Shown in pieces: positions 10,061 through 22,420 of a stretch of 64,000 nt of DNA (position 1 is its first letter; every line of letters begins with the position of its first letter). Source of the DNA: Gymnothorax reevesii (Eukaryota > Chordata > Actinopteri > Anguilliformes > Muraenidae). The position numbers and the translations under genes are program-made. Under the pieces are notes generated by a model. The model was not told the origin of the DNA. It saw only the letters and a program-made list of their open reading frames with translations, and did not search any database. The stretch is from the NCBI GenBank assembly GCA_029721435.1, contig CM056587.1, positions 17,616,667 through 17,680,666 of the forward strand. The letters are read 5' to 3'.

Positions 10061-13000
10061 CTCTGGAAGATCGGGAGCTTAGTGCTAATAAACTAGACAG
10101 AGGAACAAACTAGAAAAGGATTAACAGGAATGGCATCCCAATCCTTGAAACGTGAGAATGACTTGGGAGCATGTTCTTAATTGCTAAACAAGGGAGGTTA
10201 CATTTTACAGTGTAAAGACGAAGAGTTTTACTGGAAAGTACCAACTGGTTCTAAGCTCTTATTGCTAATTAAAATCCAGCAACTTGCAACTCAAAGGTGG
10301 GGGTATAAACATGTCACAAACACAAGAGGTGGGGTAACTATGAAACAAGACAAAGGGAGAAGGGAGCATGTCAGACACAAACTAATCAAAAGAGACAGTA
10401 CTTCAGTTGTTCTGATGAAACTATGACCATTCTTGTAGCGCCACCTTTTGGCCAAAACTTAGTTCCTCATAAATGCAATAAGTGAAACAATTCTCACGGC
10501 AATTTGGCACAATTTGGTGTGAACGTTCCTGGAGCCCAAAGTCGCTGCCCTGTCGAATTCCTGGACCCTGTATTCGTTCCTATAGTACCACCTCTCGGTC
10601 ATACAATGAATTTTGCCTATGAGGAGAATGCTTTCCTTCAGAGGACATACCCTGCTGTTGTCTACTGGCAGTATTCTTCTGGTTTAGGGAAGACAATACA
10701 GGAATTTATATAAACTAAAAACAGGCATGTCCCCGGCTGCTTTCTGACCCCATCACAAAAATTAGGTGCTTTTGGGCAAAGCTCTCTCTCTCTAAAAATC
10801 TGTCCTCAAGAAATCTGTTGCATGCTCTTGCTTTTACTGCCCTTTGACCCAGTCTCTAGACTACACTTTGCTAACTGCATTTTACCTTCATGTACTAGCA
10901 AGTCTTTGCATTTGAATTGTAATTCCTGAAGGTAAAGCAGAGACTGAATTGTAGCCGTTAAAACATATATTGTATCTTTCATGACCTGTTATGAACTGGA
11001 CTGATGCGTATCATTACTCTTGTTGAGTGTCTCTAATTAAACAATCAATGTGCCTCAATAACTTGAGAATTATTAATATTCCCCCAATGTTTTTTTTTTT
11101 TTTTTTTTGCAATTTGTTGCAACAGCAATAGCCTGACTAGTACAATGATTACAGTCTTTTAAATAAAGATCACTAGCTAATAGACAATTGAAATTCTGAA
11201 TTTTGTTGTCCACTGACAGATTTTATATATCTTCCCATGCAAAACCCAGAGTATCTTCTGTACTGTCAGTTGTCTGCACCGTTTTCAGGCAAACAAGAGG
11301 AAAACTTGCTTAGCATTTTAGCACAACAGCTCCAACAATTTTATGGATTTATTTTAACCATTAAAGTGTAAGCTCACATACTTGTGACAAAGTCTTTTTT
11401 CAAGTGAACATTCTTAACCCAGTGAATCAAGCACTACCGGTAGAAAAAAAGTCCCAGAACACTGACAATATAGAGAACATTCCAGAAAATGTATCATCCC
11501 TCAAGGGGCTAAATTCCTTTAAGCCTTCAGTCCTGAGGTTACGGTCCAGTTTCACATGGCCTTCATTGACTAGTCAGTGGTAATGAGATCAGAGACAGAC
11601 ACTTCAGGGACTTTGTGGTTTTCTCACTGCCCTGCTGGATGGGAACAGCAGCATCTATGATAGATGAACCCCTTATATCCCTTGGGATAAGCTCATCTGT
11701 GAGAAACCAGCTGTTCTGTATGGTCCAAAGAACTAAGAATGCTCTCGACTGTCACACTGCCGCAAATTGGGCTAGAGGTACTTCTACCCTGTGAGGTCAA
11801 TCACATAGCCCCAATATCCCCACTGAAAAGCGAGGCACTCCTCACCCTCAAGTACACAACAATCCAACACAGGATTTCCATTAAGTGGAAAGGGCACTGT
11901 AGGTCTGTTTGTGTTGCATGCGGGTGTCCTGGAGACGATTGATTCACTCTCCCTTCGCCTGACGCTTTTAAAAGGCTCCGTAATTGAATAGCCCTTACCA
12001 ATTCTCTTTCTTCAGTTTGCCCGCACATGATGCGGGCTGCCAGCCACGCAGTCAAGAATCCCAGAGGTTCATTCGCAGACAGTTGGTAAAAAATAAACCA
12101 GTTTATCAGGAACTTGAAATTGTTCAGGCCAGGTCAAAAACCAGATTGCACAATACAATTCCCAAACACAAAAAAATTAGGGGAAAGAGCTTCAAAATGG
12201 CCCCCACGGCCAACCCTTGAAAGCTGCTGCTATCTACCAGTTTCATTGCAGGAATGAAGAAGTGCGCATGAGAAGCAAATAACACTAGGACGACCGTGAG
12301 AAATGCCTTTGCGCTTCAAGATCTAAGTCGATAAAATTTTCAGCATCAGATAATCTTGCGGTTAGCCTGTCCGAAAATAAGCGTCAGTATTGACAGCGCG
12401 TGGCAATTATTTTACTCCTATGGTGTATCACATGGTCTGTTCCAAGGATCAGTGGAGGACAGATCAAAAAGTCCGCCACAGAAACATCATTGACTAATGA
12501 GGTCAAGATATTTTGTAGTCGGTCGTGGGGCAAAACAACCCCTGGTCCGTTTTACCCCAACCTTGGGCTGTTTTACCCCACATTCAAATTAAGTCACCAC
12601 ATGCATAAAGTTACCTTTAGTGATCTCAATGTATCTGCCTGCCTAATTTTTGTATATATACTGTATATGTGTATATGTTAGGTTTCAAATAAAAAAAAAA
12701 AACCTCTTTGTTCTCGTTCTCGTTTGCCACACATAGTTAGTTAGTTCTGTAGTTGTTAGTATTTTTCCACATAAGCCAGGGAAATGCCCATACCCTTGTA
12801 CAAAATGGACCCCCTCAAGTTATTTTGTGTGCGTTCTCGTGGGAGTTAAATAAAGATTTGTAAACACTATGAGTCGCATTGAATTTCTGCCGCAGCTTTG
12901 ATCAGGTGAGGCCTAAACGTTAAGGAGCCTGTTTTTTCCCACCTTCCCCTACTGTTACAAACTGTGCTGAGATGAAGCCAATTGCTGGATCAAAGATGTG

Positions 13001-14341
13001 CCACTAAGGCTAGTTTATAATGAACAGGATGAGGAAAAATGATAGATACCCAATACTGTACCCAATAATTTGCTCACATAAATTTAGCTCGCTGGAGGAA
13101 ACGGTAAGGTGGAGAACAAGAATTAACAGTAAACCTTTAGCATAATCCCTTAGCATAAGACAATCCAACTCCGACTAAGAATGGGAACAGGCCGGGGAAT
13201 AGAAAAAGGCTTGTAACGATGCAAAATTGAAATAAACTGCGAGAAATAAGAGAAAGACGGGTATAAATATACACTAACAAAGGAAACAATACTCAATTAA
13301 AGGAAAACCCAGGTCAAACCTCAAGTCGATTTGCCTAAAAGGCGTGCACTTTGAGGTTCTGTCTGCCAACAAATATCTTCAAAGTGAGATCTGCATTAGA
13401 AGAAAATTGGAAAAAAAAAAAAAAAAAACTGCAACCACCTGACCATTCTTCGTAAAACTGCATGCCACCATCAAGTCACAATTGCAGAGGTTTGGTGGTT
13501 CGGTATCATTTTTGAGGACTGTGTGTTCATTGGTTAATTGATGTGTGCGGTTTTTATGTTGGAACTTTTCCACCTTGATACTCATTACAAGATAGCTAAA
13601 TTGTGGGTACAAGTTACATCTCGTGGCCACAAAAAATATTTCTTCAACTTATTGCAGTTCCTGCACTAGTCTCTCTACTATCCCTCTGTATTGTTTACAT
13701 TTTTGGCATTCCTTTCCTGCCCTTATTTGAGTGACTTTAAGTTACAGCCACACACTAACAGCGCAGGAAATGGGGCCAACCATATTCTTTTGGGGCCCGA
13801 AGCAAGATAAATAAATGTGGGGCCTCTCCATTAAATTGGTGCATGTTGATAATTTTCAAAATCAATCACTGAATCCTCTTTTTGGTCAGTGGAAAGTATG
13901 CGTGGGGTGGATGGACGAAGGCACAGTCAATAGAATGGTGTCTGGGGAATCCTTGTTCAAAAATGTCACCAAAAACAATACATGCAGTGTTCACACCACT
14001 GCTGGTATACTGAGAGGCATTAAAAACGCATACTAAAATATACTGTTTTACTGTGGTGGAAAATGCTTTCTGTTGTAGTTGCAAAATATGGTCTTAGAAA
14101 ACTGCTTTTGGTGGTTAGACTTGCCCTCACTGCTGTTTTGTATATTGGCATTATACAACATATAGATCCGACTGAGCAATCTGATTGGTCAATTAGACTT
14201 TTAGAATGTTCTCAAATGGGCAAGACAGTACATGTAGCCTGTGCTCAAATGAAAAATACCTCATCACTGAAAATATTACTCCATCTATCTCAGTTGCCTA
14301 GGCCACTGATTTAATTGATTTGTCAATTTGTTTGCATTTAT
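10061..14341. other. Long interval with no recognised gene
   Basis: I found no exon, RNA gene or classified transposon. Simple sequences include a poly-T run at 11090-11108 and a poly-A run at about 13410-13428. The GGGGCC-containing stretch at 13770-13830 and the repeated 'GCGCCACCT' type words at 10438-10600 look repeat-like but were not assigned. Confidence 0.35.
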
Positions 14342-15535
14342 TGTTATGATTCTGCTTTTGCCTGACCATGTTTTTGTTGTTACCCTGATTCCATGCCACG
14401 TTTTTTCAGTGAGTCCATCCCATGTTTTGTATTTTGCCTTTCCTTTTGTCCTTGCCTGCCATTTCCCATATTCACTGTTTAGTTATCATTCTGGTTTTTG
14501 TATTTCTCATGCCCTGCATTGCACACTGTCTCCCCTGTCTGGTCATATGTTATGTGACACTTTTATTCCCCAGTCTTGTGAGCCACGTTTTCAGGTGATT
14601 TCATGGTTTCTGGGTTTCCAAACATTCCTTCCAATCTCATTTGCTTCCTTCACCTTGCTGTTCTATCTTGACTAACAATACTAACAGTTTATTATTTTAG
14701 ATAAATTACTAACACTAACTAACATTGTTTATAGTACTAACTTACTAACAAGCACTAAGGATTGTACAGCTGCACATTAATAATTGACTAACGGGCACTC
14801 AGCACTCGCTCTATTCTAGTCTCCGCCCCTTGTCTTTACTCAATTTACTTTGCAGCGCTTCAGCGGATTCTCCGCACCTGTTTAACTCTGTTCTGCCTCT
14901 TATCTGTGCACGTTAGAACTCCCTAACCGGAGCCGTGTGTTTGTTATAGGCTGTCTCTGTGATCCCTGTCCGCATTTTGGCTGTAGTCAATGTCATGTGG
15001 TTAGGTACTTCCTCATGTCTGTTCCCTTGTTAATTAGTCTGATCCATTTCACCTGTTTCCTATCATAGTATGTGACTTCCCCTACATGTATTTAAGCAGT
15101 CATTTCACACCCAGCTCTTGTCAGAACGTTTTCCCTGTGCTGCGTTAGTTGAGGCCTTGTACTTTTTGTGTTATACTTCTGACTGGAATGTCTGGGATTC
15201 TGATTTTGGCTTTACCTTTGATATTTCTGTGCCCGCGAACCGCACCTGCTTTGCCTGAGTTTTGTCTTTGCCGCCCTGTTTACGAACCGACGTACGTCTG
15301 CGGGATTTTGGCTTTGGATTTGCCTCTATTCCTGTCTGTGTACCGAACCTGCTTTGCCCGACCCAGAGTTGTTTGCTGCCCTGTATGCTTCGGAATATGC
15401 CCCTGGGATTCTGATCTTGGATCGTGGACTCTGTGCTGTTTGCTACCATGCAGGGGTTTCCACCCCTGATCCAATAAAGATAAAGTTTTCTGGATATTTC
15501 TGGTCTTGCTTCTCATTCCTGAACGCTACCTCACA
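14342..15535 (+). mobile_element. Solo LTR, 1,194 bp (family also at 26991-28350)
   Basis: It begins TGTTATGATTCTG and ends ACCTCACA, so it has TG...CA termini. The flanks TTTAT (14337-14341) and TTTGT (15536-15540) look like a 5-bp target duplication with one mismatch. A TATA-like TATTTAAG lies at 15089-15096, and a polyadenylation signal AATAAA at 15473-15478, a normal U3-R-U5 order. It matches the reverse strand of 26991-28350 along its length. No primer-binding site, gag or pol is adjacent, so it is probably a solo LTR left by recombination between two LTRs. Long reading frames here are chance products. The retrotransposon superfamily is not determined. Confidence 0.8.
14700..14765 (+). 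repeat. CTAAC-rich block inside the LTR
   Basis: ACTAAC or CTAAC occurs at least six times in about 65 bases. The other LTR copy has a corresponding block on the minus strand at about 27690-27780, so the block belongs to the family. Its role is unknown. Confidence 0.55.
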
Positions 15536-15666
15536 TTTGTACATTGAAATGAACATTTAATAAATCAACAGATCTGAACTTTATTTCAGAGGTAATTTTA
15601 GAGCCTGAAAAGGTGATTAGCGAAAGCTCCCGAAAGGTGGGGTTGAAATTATGCAATAGTTCAGCC

Positions 15667-16947
15667 TTAAAGGGATAGTTCTCTTTTGAAGTGGGGTTGT
15701 ATGAGCTACAAATTGCCACTACTTACATTAGATGCAGTAGAAGGCTCTCTGTTCTCCTCCAGGTAGCCGCACCAGGGCATAGTGCTGGGTGGAAATTTAG
15801 GATATAAACTTGTGAACGGAAATGCTGAGATGGCGTATTTTCGCGGCCTAAAAGAGGTCCTACCTGAAACTACTTTTCAATTGTAAACTATATCTAAATT
15901 ACAGCACTTTGGCTGCTCAGAAACAGTTCTTGAACTAACTGACGTATTCCTGCGCGAGCTGCATCGCAGTTCACTGCGCGCTGTAGCGATCAGCTGTTCG
16001 GGTCACAGTAAACTAAAGCTGCTTTCACGAACGCGCGTGCTCACGTCTTCGCATTGACTTTGAATGTAATCAGTGTGCGGAAAAACTCATTTCGCGTCCA
16101 GGGTGCAAGCATCTGAACTGCGGGTGCGAGATCGGACGGCCGCTTAACTTGTGCAAATATTTCGAAAATGGTCCATGTGTGTCGCTTTCTGGGACATGAA
16201 AGCAAAGCTGTATTCTGGTGCACTTAGTTTCAACCGCATTCCTCTGCGGAATATTGGACTTGTAGCTGTGGCAAGTTGCCTCATCACAGATATTGATACG
16301 CCACCCGTATCCCTGAAAGTGTTTGCGGTATTAATTTTTCCAAAGAGGATTTCGTTTGGCTACATTCAGGGAAATCTCAACGGTGCACACTGAAGAGCAC
16401 AGCTGTACCCAAGCATCAGGTAATAGAGTGAAACACCTTTGAAAAAGTCTAATGCAGCACTGCAGCACAAATTTGGTATACGCAGCCACATATTGTGTAT
16501 CAGCTGTGCTGGTTACTGTAGGGATTTTTTTTATTTTATTTGAGACGTGATTCTATGCCAATGAAAATCCGGCATCTGCCGCAAACCGCTCAGAGTCTGA
16601 CCCACTGCGCGCAGTGAACTAACATGCGCCTCGCGCAGGAATACGTCAGTTGGTTAGTTCAAGAGCAACTGTGCTTTTTCCCGAGCAGCTAGAGCTGTAT
16701 TTTTTTTAAATATAGCGTACAATTGAAATGGTGTATTATTGTCAGGTAGGACCTCTTTTAGGCCGCGAAAATACGCTGTTTCTGTGTTTCCGTTCACAAC
16801 AGTGTATCATCGAAATTTCCACCCTGCACTATGCCCTGGTGCGGCTACCTGGAAGAGATCAGAGAGTTTTCTACCGCATCTAATGTAGGTAGCGGCCATT
16901 TGTAGCTCATACAACTCCACTTCAATGAAAGTGAACTATCCCTTTAA
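15667..16947. mobile_element. Long-inverted-repeat DNA element flanked by TTAA
   Basis: TTAA is at both ends (15667-15670 and 16944-16947), next to AGGGATAGTTC on the left and its complement on the right. The inverted arms are about 330 bp each: 15667 to about 15990 pairs with about 16600-16947, sharing words such as GGCCGCGAAAATACG and GCAGGAATACGTCAG. A TTAA target is known for piggyBac and Kolobok elements. The centre carries a partial copy of the hairpin family seen at 4.7 kb (about 16016-16110). I see no transposase, so it is non-autonomous. Confidence 0.7.
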
Positions 16948-18270
16948 TGTTACTGGTGCTGCTTGGCCACATTAATTGGAGCTAACGTTAAATTGGAGTT
17001 ACACACCCCCAGCCAAAATGAAACATCTCCTGGTGAGTTTATTAAAAGACAGATGTTTGTTCTGGCGCCGACACTGGCAAACAGTTGCCTCCATTTAAAT
17101 ACAACCGCACTTGTTCAGTTTTGGGAAATCACGATGTCTAGAAAACACAAGCCCAAATTGGCTGACTGACAAGGACTAGTTAATGTCAGATCTCATGTAT
17201 TTCCACGGAAACGGAGAGAATACTAGCAAAATACTTTTATATTTTGAGACCGAAATGCCCACAGTATGAACAAATATTGATTTTACATTTTATTTTGTTG
17301 GTAATAGTTGTATAATCGCATTATTACACTTGAGGGTGTGCTTCACCATCATTCTTGTCACTTCAGTGATGTTAACTGAACTCGGCGTAAGCACCTCGTT
17401 CCTGGCGGTCAAGCACACCGTCGCGTGTAATCATCCTTAAGTCAGTTCAGCTGTTCTTATGCATTATCTGACATGGCAGAAGACTTTTTATGGAGTGTGT
17501 TTTTGTGATGTCACAGATTAGGCACTTTGTCGGGGACAGCGGCTGACACATTCTGTGTCATCCCTACAGTTTGGATAAAGTAATTTGATGGACATTAATA
17601 CGACCAGAAATTATCTTTTGCTGGCCATTATTCAACTTTCAACATGTTTGATTCATTTGAGATTCTTTCCTTTGTGGCATTTGAAATGGGAATGATGTGA
17701 CTTTATTAATTTGTGTTTTTATTGGCGCTAATCTTGAACTTTTCACGTGCGAAACGATTTTTCTCACAATATGAGATTCACAACCACGATCCAGGGAATT
17801 TTGTTGCATTTGGTTAATTATAATAAAGTGTTAAACCAAGAAGGGATTCAAAACCAGACACCTGACATTTTGCAATGCTTACCATACCTGATGGTCATCA
17901 TGTCACGCAGCAAAAGGAAAAAATATCAGTTGTCAACTGAGACCAAAATAACCACTGTGCGTTTTTGATGCCTCTCAGTATCTCATCTTCACTTGAGAGT
18001 TGTTAATTGAACATACATAGAATTTATATTCATGTTCTGTTCAAGCTGACATTACTGACACCAGCTCAAACACGAGACTGAACTTGAGTTCAGTCAACGA
18101 CCGGGGCAAGTCACATTGGAAACCATATCAGACAGGACATGGTGAAATCATCAGACATCAGACGTCAGGATGGGTTGTAATCACATGAGGTCAGATACAG
18201 GACAGGGCACTGCATGACATGAGAGCAGGGTGAGGACTAATAATTGTTTAAAACGGATGTTTTGTGCACC
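16948..18270. other. No gene recognised
   Basis: Several short frames but nothing recognisable. The stretch 18090-18240 is rich in CAGACA/GGACA words and may be old repeat sequence. Confidence 0.35.
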
Positions 18271-18274
18271 CAAT

Positions 18275-18490
18275 TCTCAGTTATGGTTCGCCACTGAACT
18301 GAATTAAGCCCATGATTGCATCGCTGTTAGATCGCATATGGAGAGAAACTTTGTCTTCAGATGCCAATTACGATAATTGGCAAACGCGTCAATAAAGGAA
18401 AATGATTGAGAACTAGCCAGGACAAATTCTTGTCATAAAGGAACGTGTCCGTGACGCCCTCCCCCATCCCAATTCTAGCGATTTCCAGAG
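18275..18490. repeat. Dispersed hAT-like repeat fragment
   Basis: Shares GAAAATGATTGAGAACTAGC and the preceding GCATCGCTGTT...ATCGCATAT words with 23790-24008, and more weakly with 5510-5650. It lacks clear termini. Confidence 0.5.
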
Positions 18491-18496
18491 TGCAAC

Positions 18497-18671
18497 CTGG
18501 GGGGTGTACTACGAAGCTGGCTTTGTGACTAAGCCTAACTTTAAGCTAAAGTAAAACCTGGAGCAGCTCCTTTTAATTTAGTCCATGTTCCAGATTTGAA
18601 GAGGTTCCTGGTTTCACTAAGTGCTGAAGTCAGGCTTAATCGCAAAGCCAGCTTTGTAGTATACCCCCCAG
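18497..18671. mobile_element. Palindromic MITE, 175 bp
   Basis: The ends CTGGGGGGTGTACTAC (left) and GTAGTATACCCCCCAG (right) are complementary with one mismatch. The arms continue through AAGCTGGCTTTG and TTAAGCCT. No target-site duplication is obvious in the flanks, so the superfamily is left open. No coding sequence. Confidence 0.7.
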
Positions 18672-18954
18672 ATTTGGAAGAGTGCTGAAGTGCGTAAGGT
18701 TCTTGTCTATGGAAAGGAGAAGTGAAATAAAAAATGTCAACTTTTGAAGTTTTTGTTTTATTTACATTATTATGCTACAAATTGAACAAACTATTCAAAT
18801 TTGTACAGGGCAAATGCTTCAAAATCAAATCACGTTATTTGACTAAAAATTATTAGTAACTGACTAAAACACATTGTCACATGACTATACCAGTCCACTG
18901 AGCTGAGGAAACTCAGTCTCACCCTGTCTTTCAAAAAACCTGACAAATATCATA

Positions 18955-20559
18955 CAAAACCCAAAACCAGTGAAGTTGGCACGTTGTGTAAATCGTAAAT
19001 AAAAACAGAATACAATGATTTGCAAATTCTTTTCAACCTATTTTCAATTGAATACACAGCAAAGACAAGTTACTTAATGTTCCAACAGGTAAACTTTGTA
19101 ATTTTTTGCAAATATTGGCTCATTTGGAATTTGATGCCTGCAACATGTTTCAAAAAAGCTGGCACAAGTGGCAAAAAAGACTGAGAGAGTTGAGGAATGC
19201 TCATCAAACACTTATTTGGAACATCCTACAGGTGAACGGGCTAATTGGGAACAGGTGGGTGCCATGATTGGGTATAAAAGCAGCTTCCCTGAAATGCTCA
19301 GTCATTCACAAACAAGGATGGGGCGAGGGTCACCACTTAGTGAACAAATGCGTGAGCTGATTGTGGAACAGTTTAAAAACAACATTCCTCAACGAGCTAT
19401 TGCAAGAAATTTAGGGATTTCATCATCTACGGTCCGTAATATCGTCAAAAGGTTCAGAGAATCTGGAGAAATCACTGCACGTAAGCGACAAGGCCGAAAA
19501 CCAACATTGAATGCCCGTGACCTTCGATCCCTCAGGCGGTACTGCATCAAAAACCGACATCAGTGTGTAAAGGACATCACCACATGGGCTCAGGAACACT
19601 TCAGAAAACCACTGTCAGTAACTACAGTTCGTCGCTACATCTGCAAGTGCAAGTTAAAACTCTACAATGCAAAGCGAAAGCCATTCATCAACAGCACCCA
19701 GAAACGCCGCCGGCTTCGCTGGGCCCAAGCTCATCTAAGATGGACTGATGCAAAGTGGAAAATTGTTCTGTGGTCTGACGAGTCCACATTTCAAATTGTT
19801 TTTGGAAACTGTGGACGTCGTGTCCTCCAGACCAAAGAGGAAAAGAACCATCCGGACTGTTATTGACACAAGTTCAAAAGCCAGCATCTGTGATGGTATG
19901 GGGGTGTATTAGTGCCCAAGGCATGGGCAACTTACACATATGTGAAGGCACCATTAATGCTGAAAGGTACATGCAGGTTTTGGAGCAACATATGTTGCCA
20001 TCCAAGCAATGTCTTTTTTATGGACGCCCCTGCTTATTTCAGCAAGACAATGCCAAGCCACATTCTGCACGTGTTACAACAGCATGGCTCCGTAGTAAAG
20101 GAGTGCGGGTACTAGACTAGCCTGCCTGTAGTCCAGACCTGTCTCCCATTGAAAATGTGTGGCGCATTATGAAGCGTAAAATACGACAACGGAGACCCCG
20201 GACTGTTGAACAACTTAAGCTGTACATCAAGCAAGAATGGGAAAGAGTTCCACCTGAAAAGCTTCAAAAATTGGTCTCCTTAGTTCCCAAACATTTACTG
20301 AGTGTCGTTAAAAGGAAAGGCGATGTAACACAGTGGTAAAAAGGCCCCTGTGCCAACTTTTTTGCAATGTGTTGCTGCCTTTATATTCTAAGTTAATGAT
20401 TATTTGCAAAAAAAAAAATTTTTCTCTGTTTGAACATTAAACATCTCGTCTTTGTAGTGTATTCAATTGAATATAAGTTGAAAAGGATTTGCAAATCATT
20501 GTATTCTGTTTTCATCTACGATTTACATAACGTGCCAACTTCACTGGTTTTGGGTTTTG
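18955..20559 (+). mobile_element. Tc1-like transposon, family C, nearly complete
   Basis: Flanked by TA (18953-18954 and 20560-20561). The inverted repeats begin CAAAACCCAAAACCAGTGAA and match over about 100 bp with only six or so differences, so this copy is young compared with its neighbours. It is 1,605 bp long and holds one transposase frame in the plus direction. Confidence 0.9.
19318..20339 (+). pseudogene. Tc1-like transposase (family C), lightly damaged
   Basis: About 340 codons from ATG 19318 to TAA at 20337-20339, the normal length for a Tc1 transposase. The start was chosen because homology to other Tc1 proteins begins at MGRGSPLS; the frame is open upstream to 19168, but that part is non-conserved. 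The N-terminus has two helix-turn-helix regions (QRAIARNLGISSSTVRNIVKR, then the RKRQGRKPTL linker). The catalytic residues are visible: D in LWSDESTF, D in FQQDNAKPH and E in LSPIENVW, with 34 residues between the last two (DD34E). Damage: TGA at 19864-19866, a one-base deletion a few bases later, and a TAG at 20118-20120 where relatives have Trp. Confidence 0.9.
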
Positions 20560-20561
20560 TA

Positions 20562-21837
20562 CATTTCAATCAAATAAAATGCTCCCACGTCCCACGTTTC
20601 AGCACGGCTTGGTGGCACTCACTGTGATTCTGCATTGTCATATGCTGCTGTACCTTCGAGGCTGTTAGATTACTGGAAGAAATGCGTTCTTTGATGGTTA
20701 GGAAAATACATTCATGTCAACTATAACCATAATGAAAGCAAAACTGTCAAATTGTATGAACAAAGCTCTTAGAAGATATGTATTTATTTATTGGAAAATC
20801 ATTGCAACTCATTAGTATTTATAAGTACCACTTCACAAGATATCTTATCAAGCATTAAAATTTTGTATTGGGACTTATTGTAGCTATTTCTATTACCTTT
20901 TTCTCTCAAAACGACTAAAATTTGCCAATGAGGTGGGATATTTTTTACTCATTCATTGATTTGCCAATGGAATAAGAAAAATTCACTTGTGATGAAAATG
21001 GAAAGTGAAGTAATATTTTCTACTTTAGAGGTAAAAATTTGGACGTTATGATTGCGTCAGTCTCCACAGATGACATAATATTTTGCCATGAGCATCTCTG
21101 AGATCAGAGCAATATCCCTTTCTTTTCGGCATCCACAGCGTTGCTGTAGGGCAAAGTATTTTCCTGAGGCCAACCCCATCTAAGATGCAAATCTCTTTTT
21201 CTCGTATTTACTTTCCTTCCTTAAGATGAACGTAAATACAGTAATAGATGTTCATCAAAAAAAAAATCCGTTGACTGGTGGACAACACTTCACCTGCAAG
21301 CAGAATCAAGTCCTGGCAATTTTGACAGTGAACTGAAAAGGGAGAAAAAAACAATTTCCCTATAGCTGAAAATTTTTTGTTTTTATATTTTTAAATACGT
21401 TGTACATATATAGGCCTATATATATAATATTTTTTTTTCCCATATATTTCCATCATAATCTCTAATTGGTCTATTTCTTCCAAAACCCAATTGCAATGCC
21501 ATTTTACCTATGACAAACTGAGTTATGTAAAATTCAAGTTTATGTGTTTGATTTTTGTCTCTGCTGGATTTGTGTAACACAAAGCCAGGATATGATTGTT
21601 TCTTTACCTTGCAATTACTTGCAGGACAGGGTGGCTTAGAATCAGAACAAGGCCTAGATTGTGGGCTGTAATGGCCCTCCTATTGATTTGTGACGAGCAG
21701 CTGATGGATACTGTCTTGGATAATGGCTACTCCTTGAAGAGACACATTAATGCATCTTCAGTAAATTATGAGTTGTACATCTTATCATTAGTCTGATAGG
21801 ACAGGGTAGTGTGTGTTTGTGTGGGTGTGTGCGTGTT

Positions 21838-21873
<36 letters not shown>

Positions 21874-21999
21874 CATGCCTGCGTGTGCATGCTCGTGCGT
21901 TTTTATTTCTTTCCTATATCCACAAAATGCATGGTTGTCTTTCCAGAACTGATGAAGATGGATGTGCCGTTTGCAGGTGCATACTGGAATGGACAAGAG
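20562..21999. other. No gene recognised
   Basis: AT-rich, no classified element apart from the microsatellite listed separately. A TATATA-rich patch lies at 21405-21430. Confidence 0.35.
21841..21870. repeat. (GT)15 microsatellite
   Basis: Fifteen uninterrupted GT units inside a longer impure GT-rich tract (about 21809-21900). Confidence 0.95.
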
Positions 22000-22137
22000 T
22001 GCAGCAGTAGCGATGAGCTAATTATGCGACATTATCCACCTTATTCCTGTTCTAACGATGCGCACCGCCATGAGTTCCCTGCTGGTCTCCTACTTCCGGT
22101 CATTGCTCGCTGTACTGAAGAGAGATCAGCGGACAGA

Positions 22138-22361
22138 ATGCGTTCAGGCTCTTGTTCTGTTGTTAGTTGTACCCATAACACTAAAAACAGAAAAGTTTTT
22201 TATGGAAACAGAGTGCTTTATTTTCAAGGTGATTAGGAAAGATTACCCTTGCCCAGCACCTTACGGTATGCCAGCGAATAGGCTCTCGGAGTGGCTAGCC
22301 GCGCATTGACTGAAGTATCCACCCAAGAGGATATAGCTACGTATGCTCACACCATTTTGTG
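22138..22361 (+). pseudogene. THAP-type C2CH zinc finger, frameshifted
   Basis: From ATG 22138 the sequence reads MRSGSCSVVSCTHNTKNRKVF, giving the first C-x4-C pair (Cys codons at 22153 and 22168). A one-base shift near 22200 leads into METECFIFKVIRKDYPCPAP and SEWLAAH, which holds the invariant Trp. After an in-frame stop and another shift, CSHHFVNE (22344-22367) supplies the last C-x2-H. This order (C-x4-C, W, C-x2-H-F) defines a THAP DNA-binding domain, found in host THAP proteins and in P-element-type transposases. The roughly 58-residue middle spacing is slightly long. With two frameshifts and a stop it is most likely a relic. No downstream transposase domain was recognised. Confidence 0.6.
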
Positions 22362-22420
22362 AACGAAGTGTATATTTTGCTTGAACCATTGATATTTCAA
22401 TGGCTATTTCGCCGTGCCCT

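Noticed and set aside
14328..15516. Several open frames of 70-115 codons
   Set aside because: They lie in the solo LTR, on both strands, without any domain.
21766..21996. His/Thr-rich minus-strand frame
   Set aside because: Simply the translation of the GT microsatellite.
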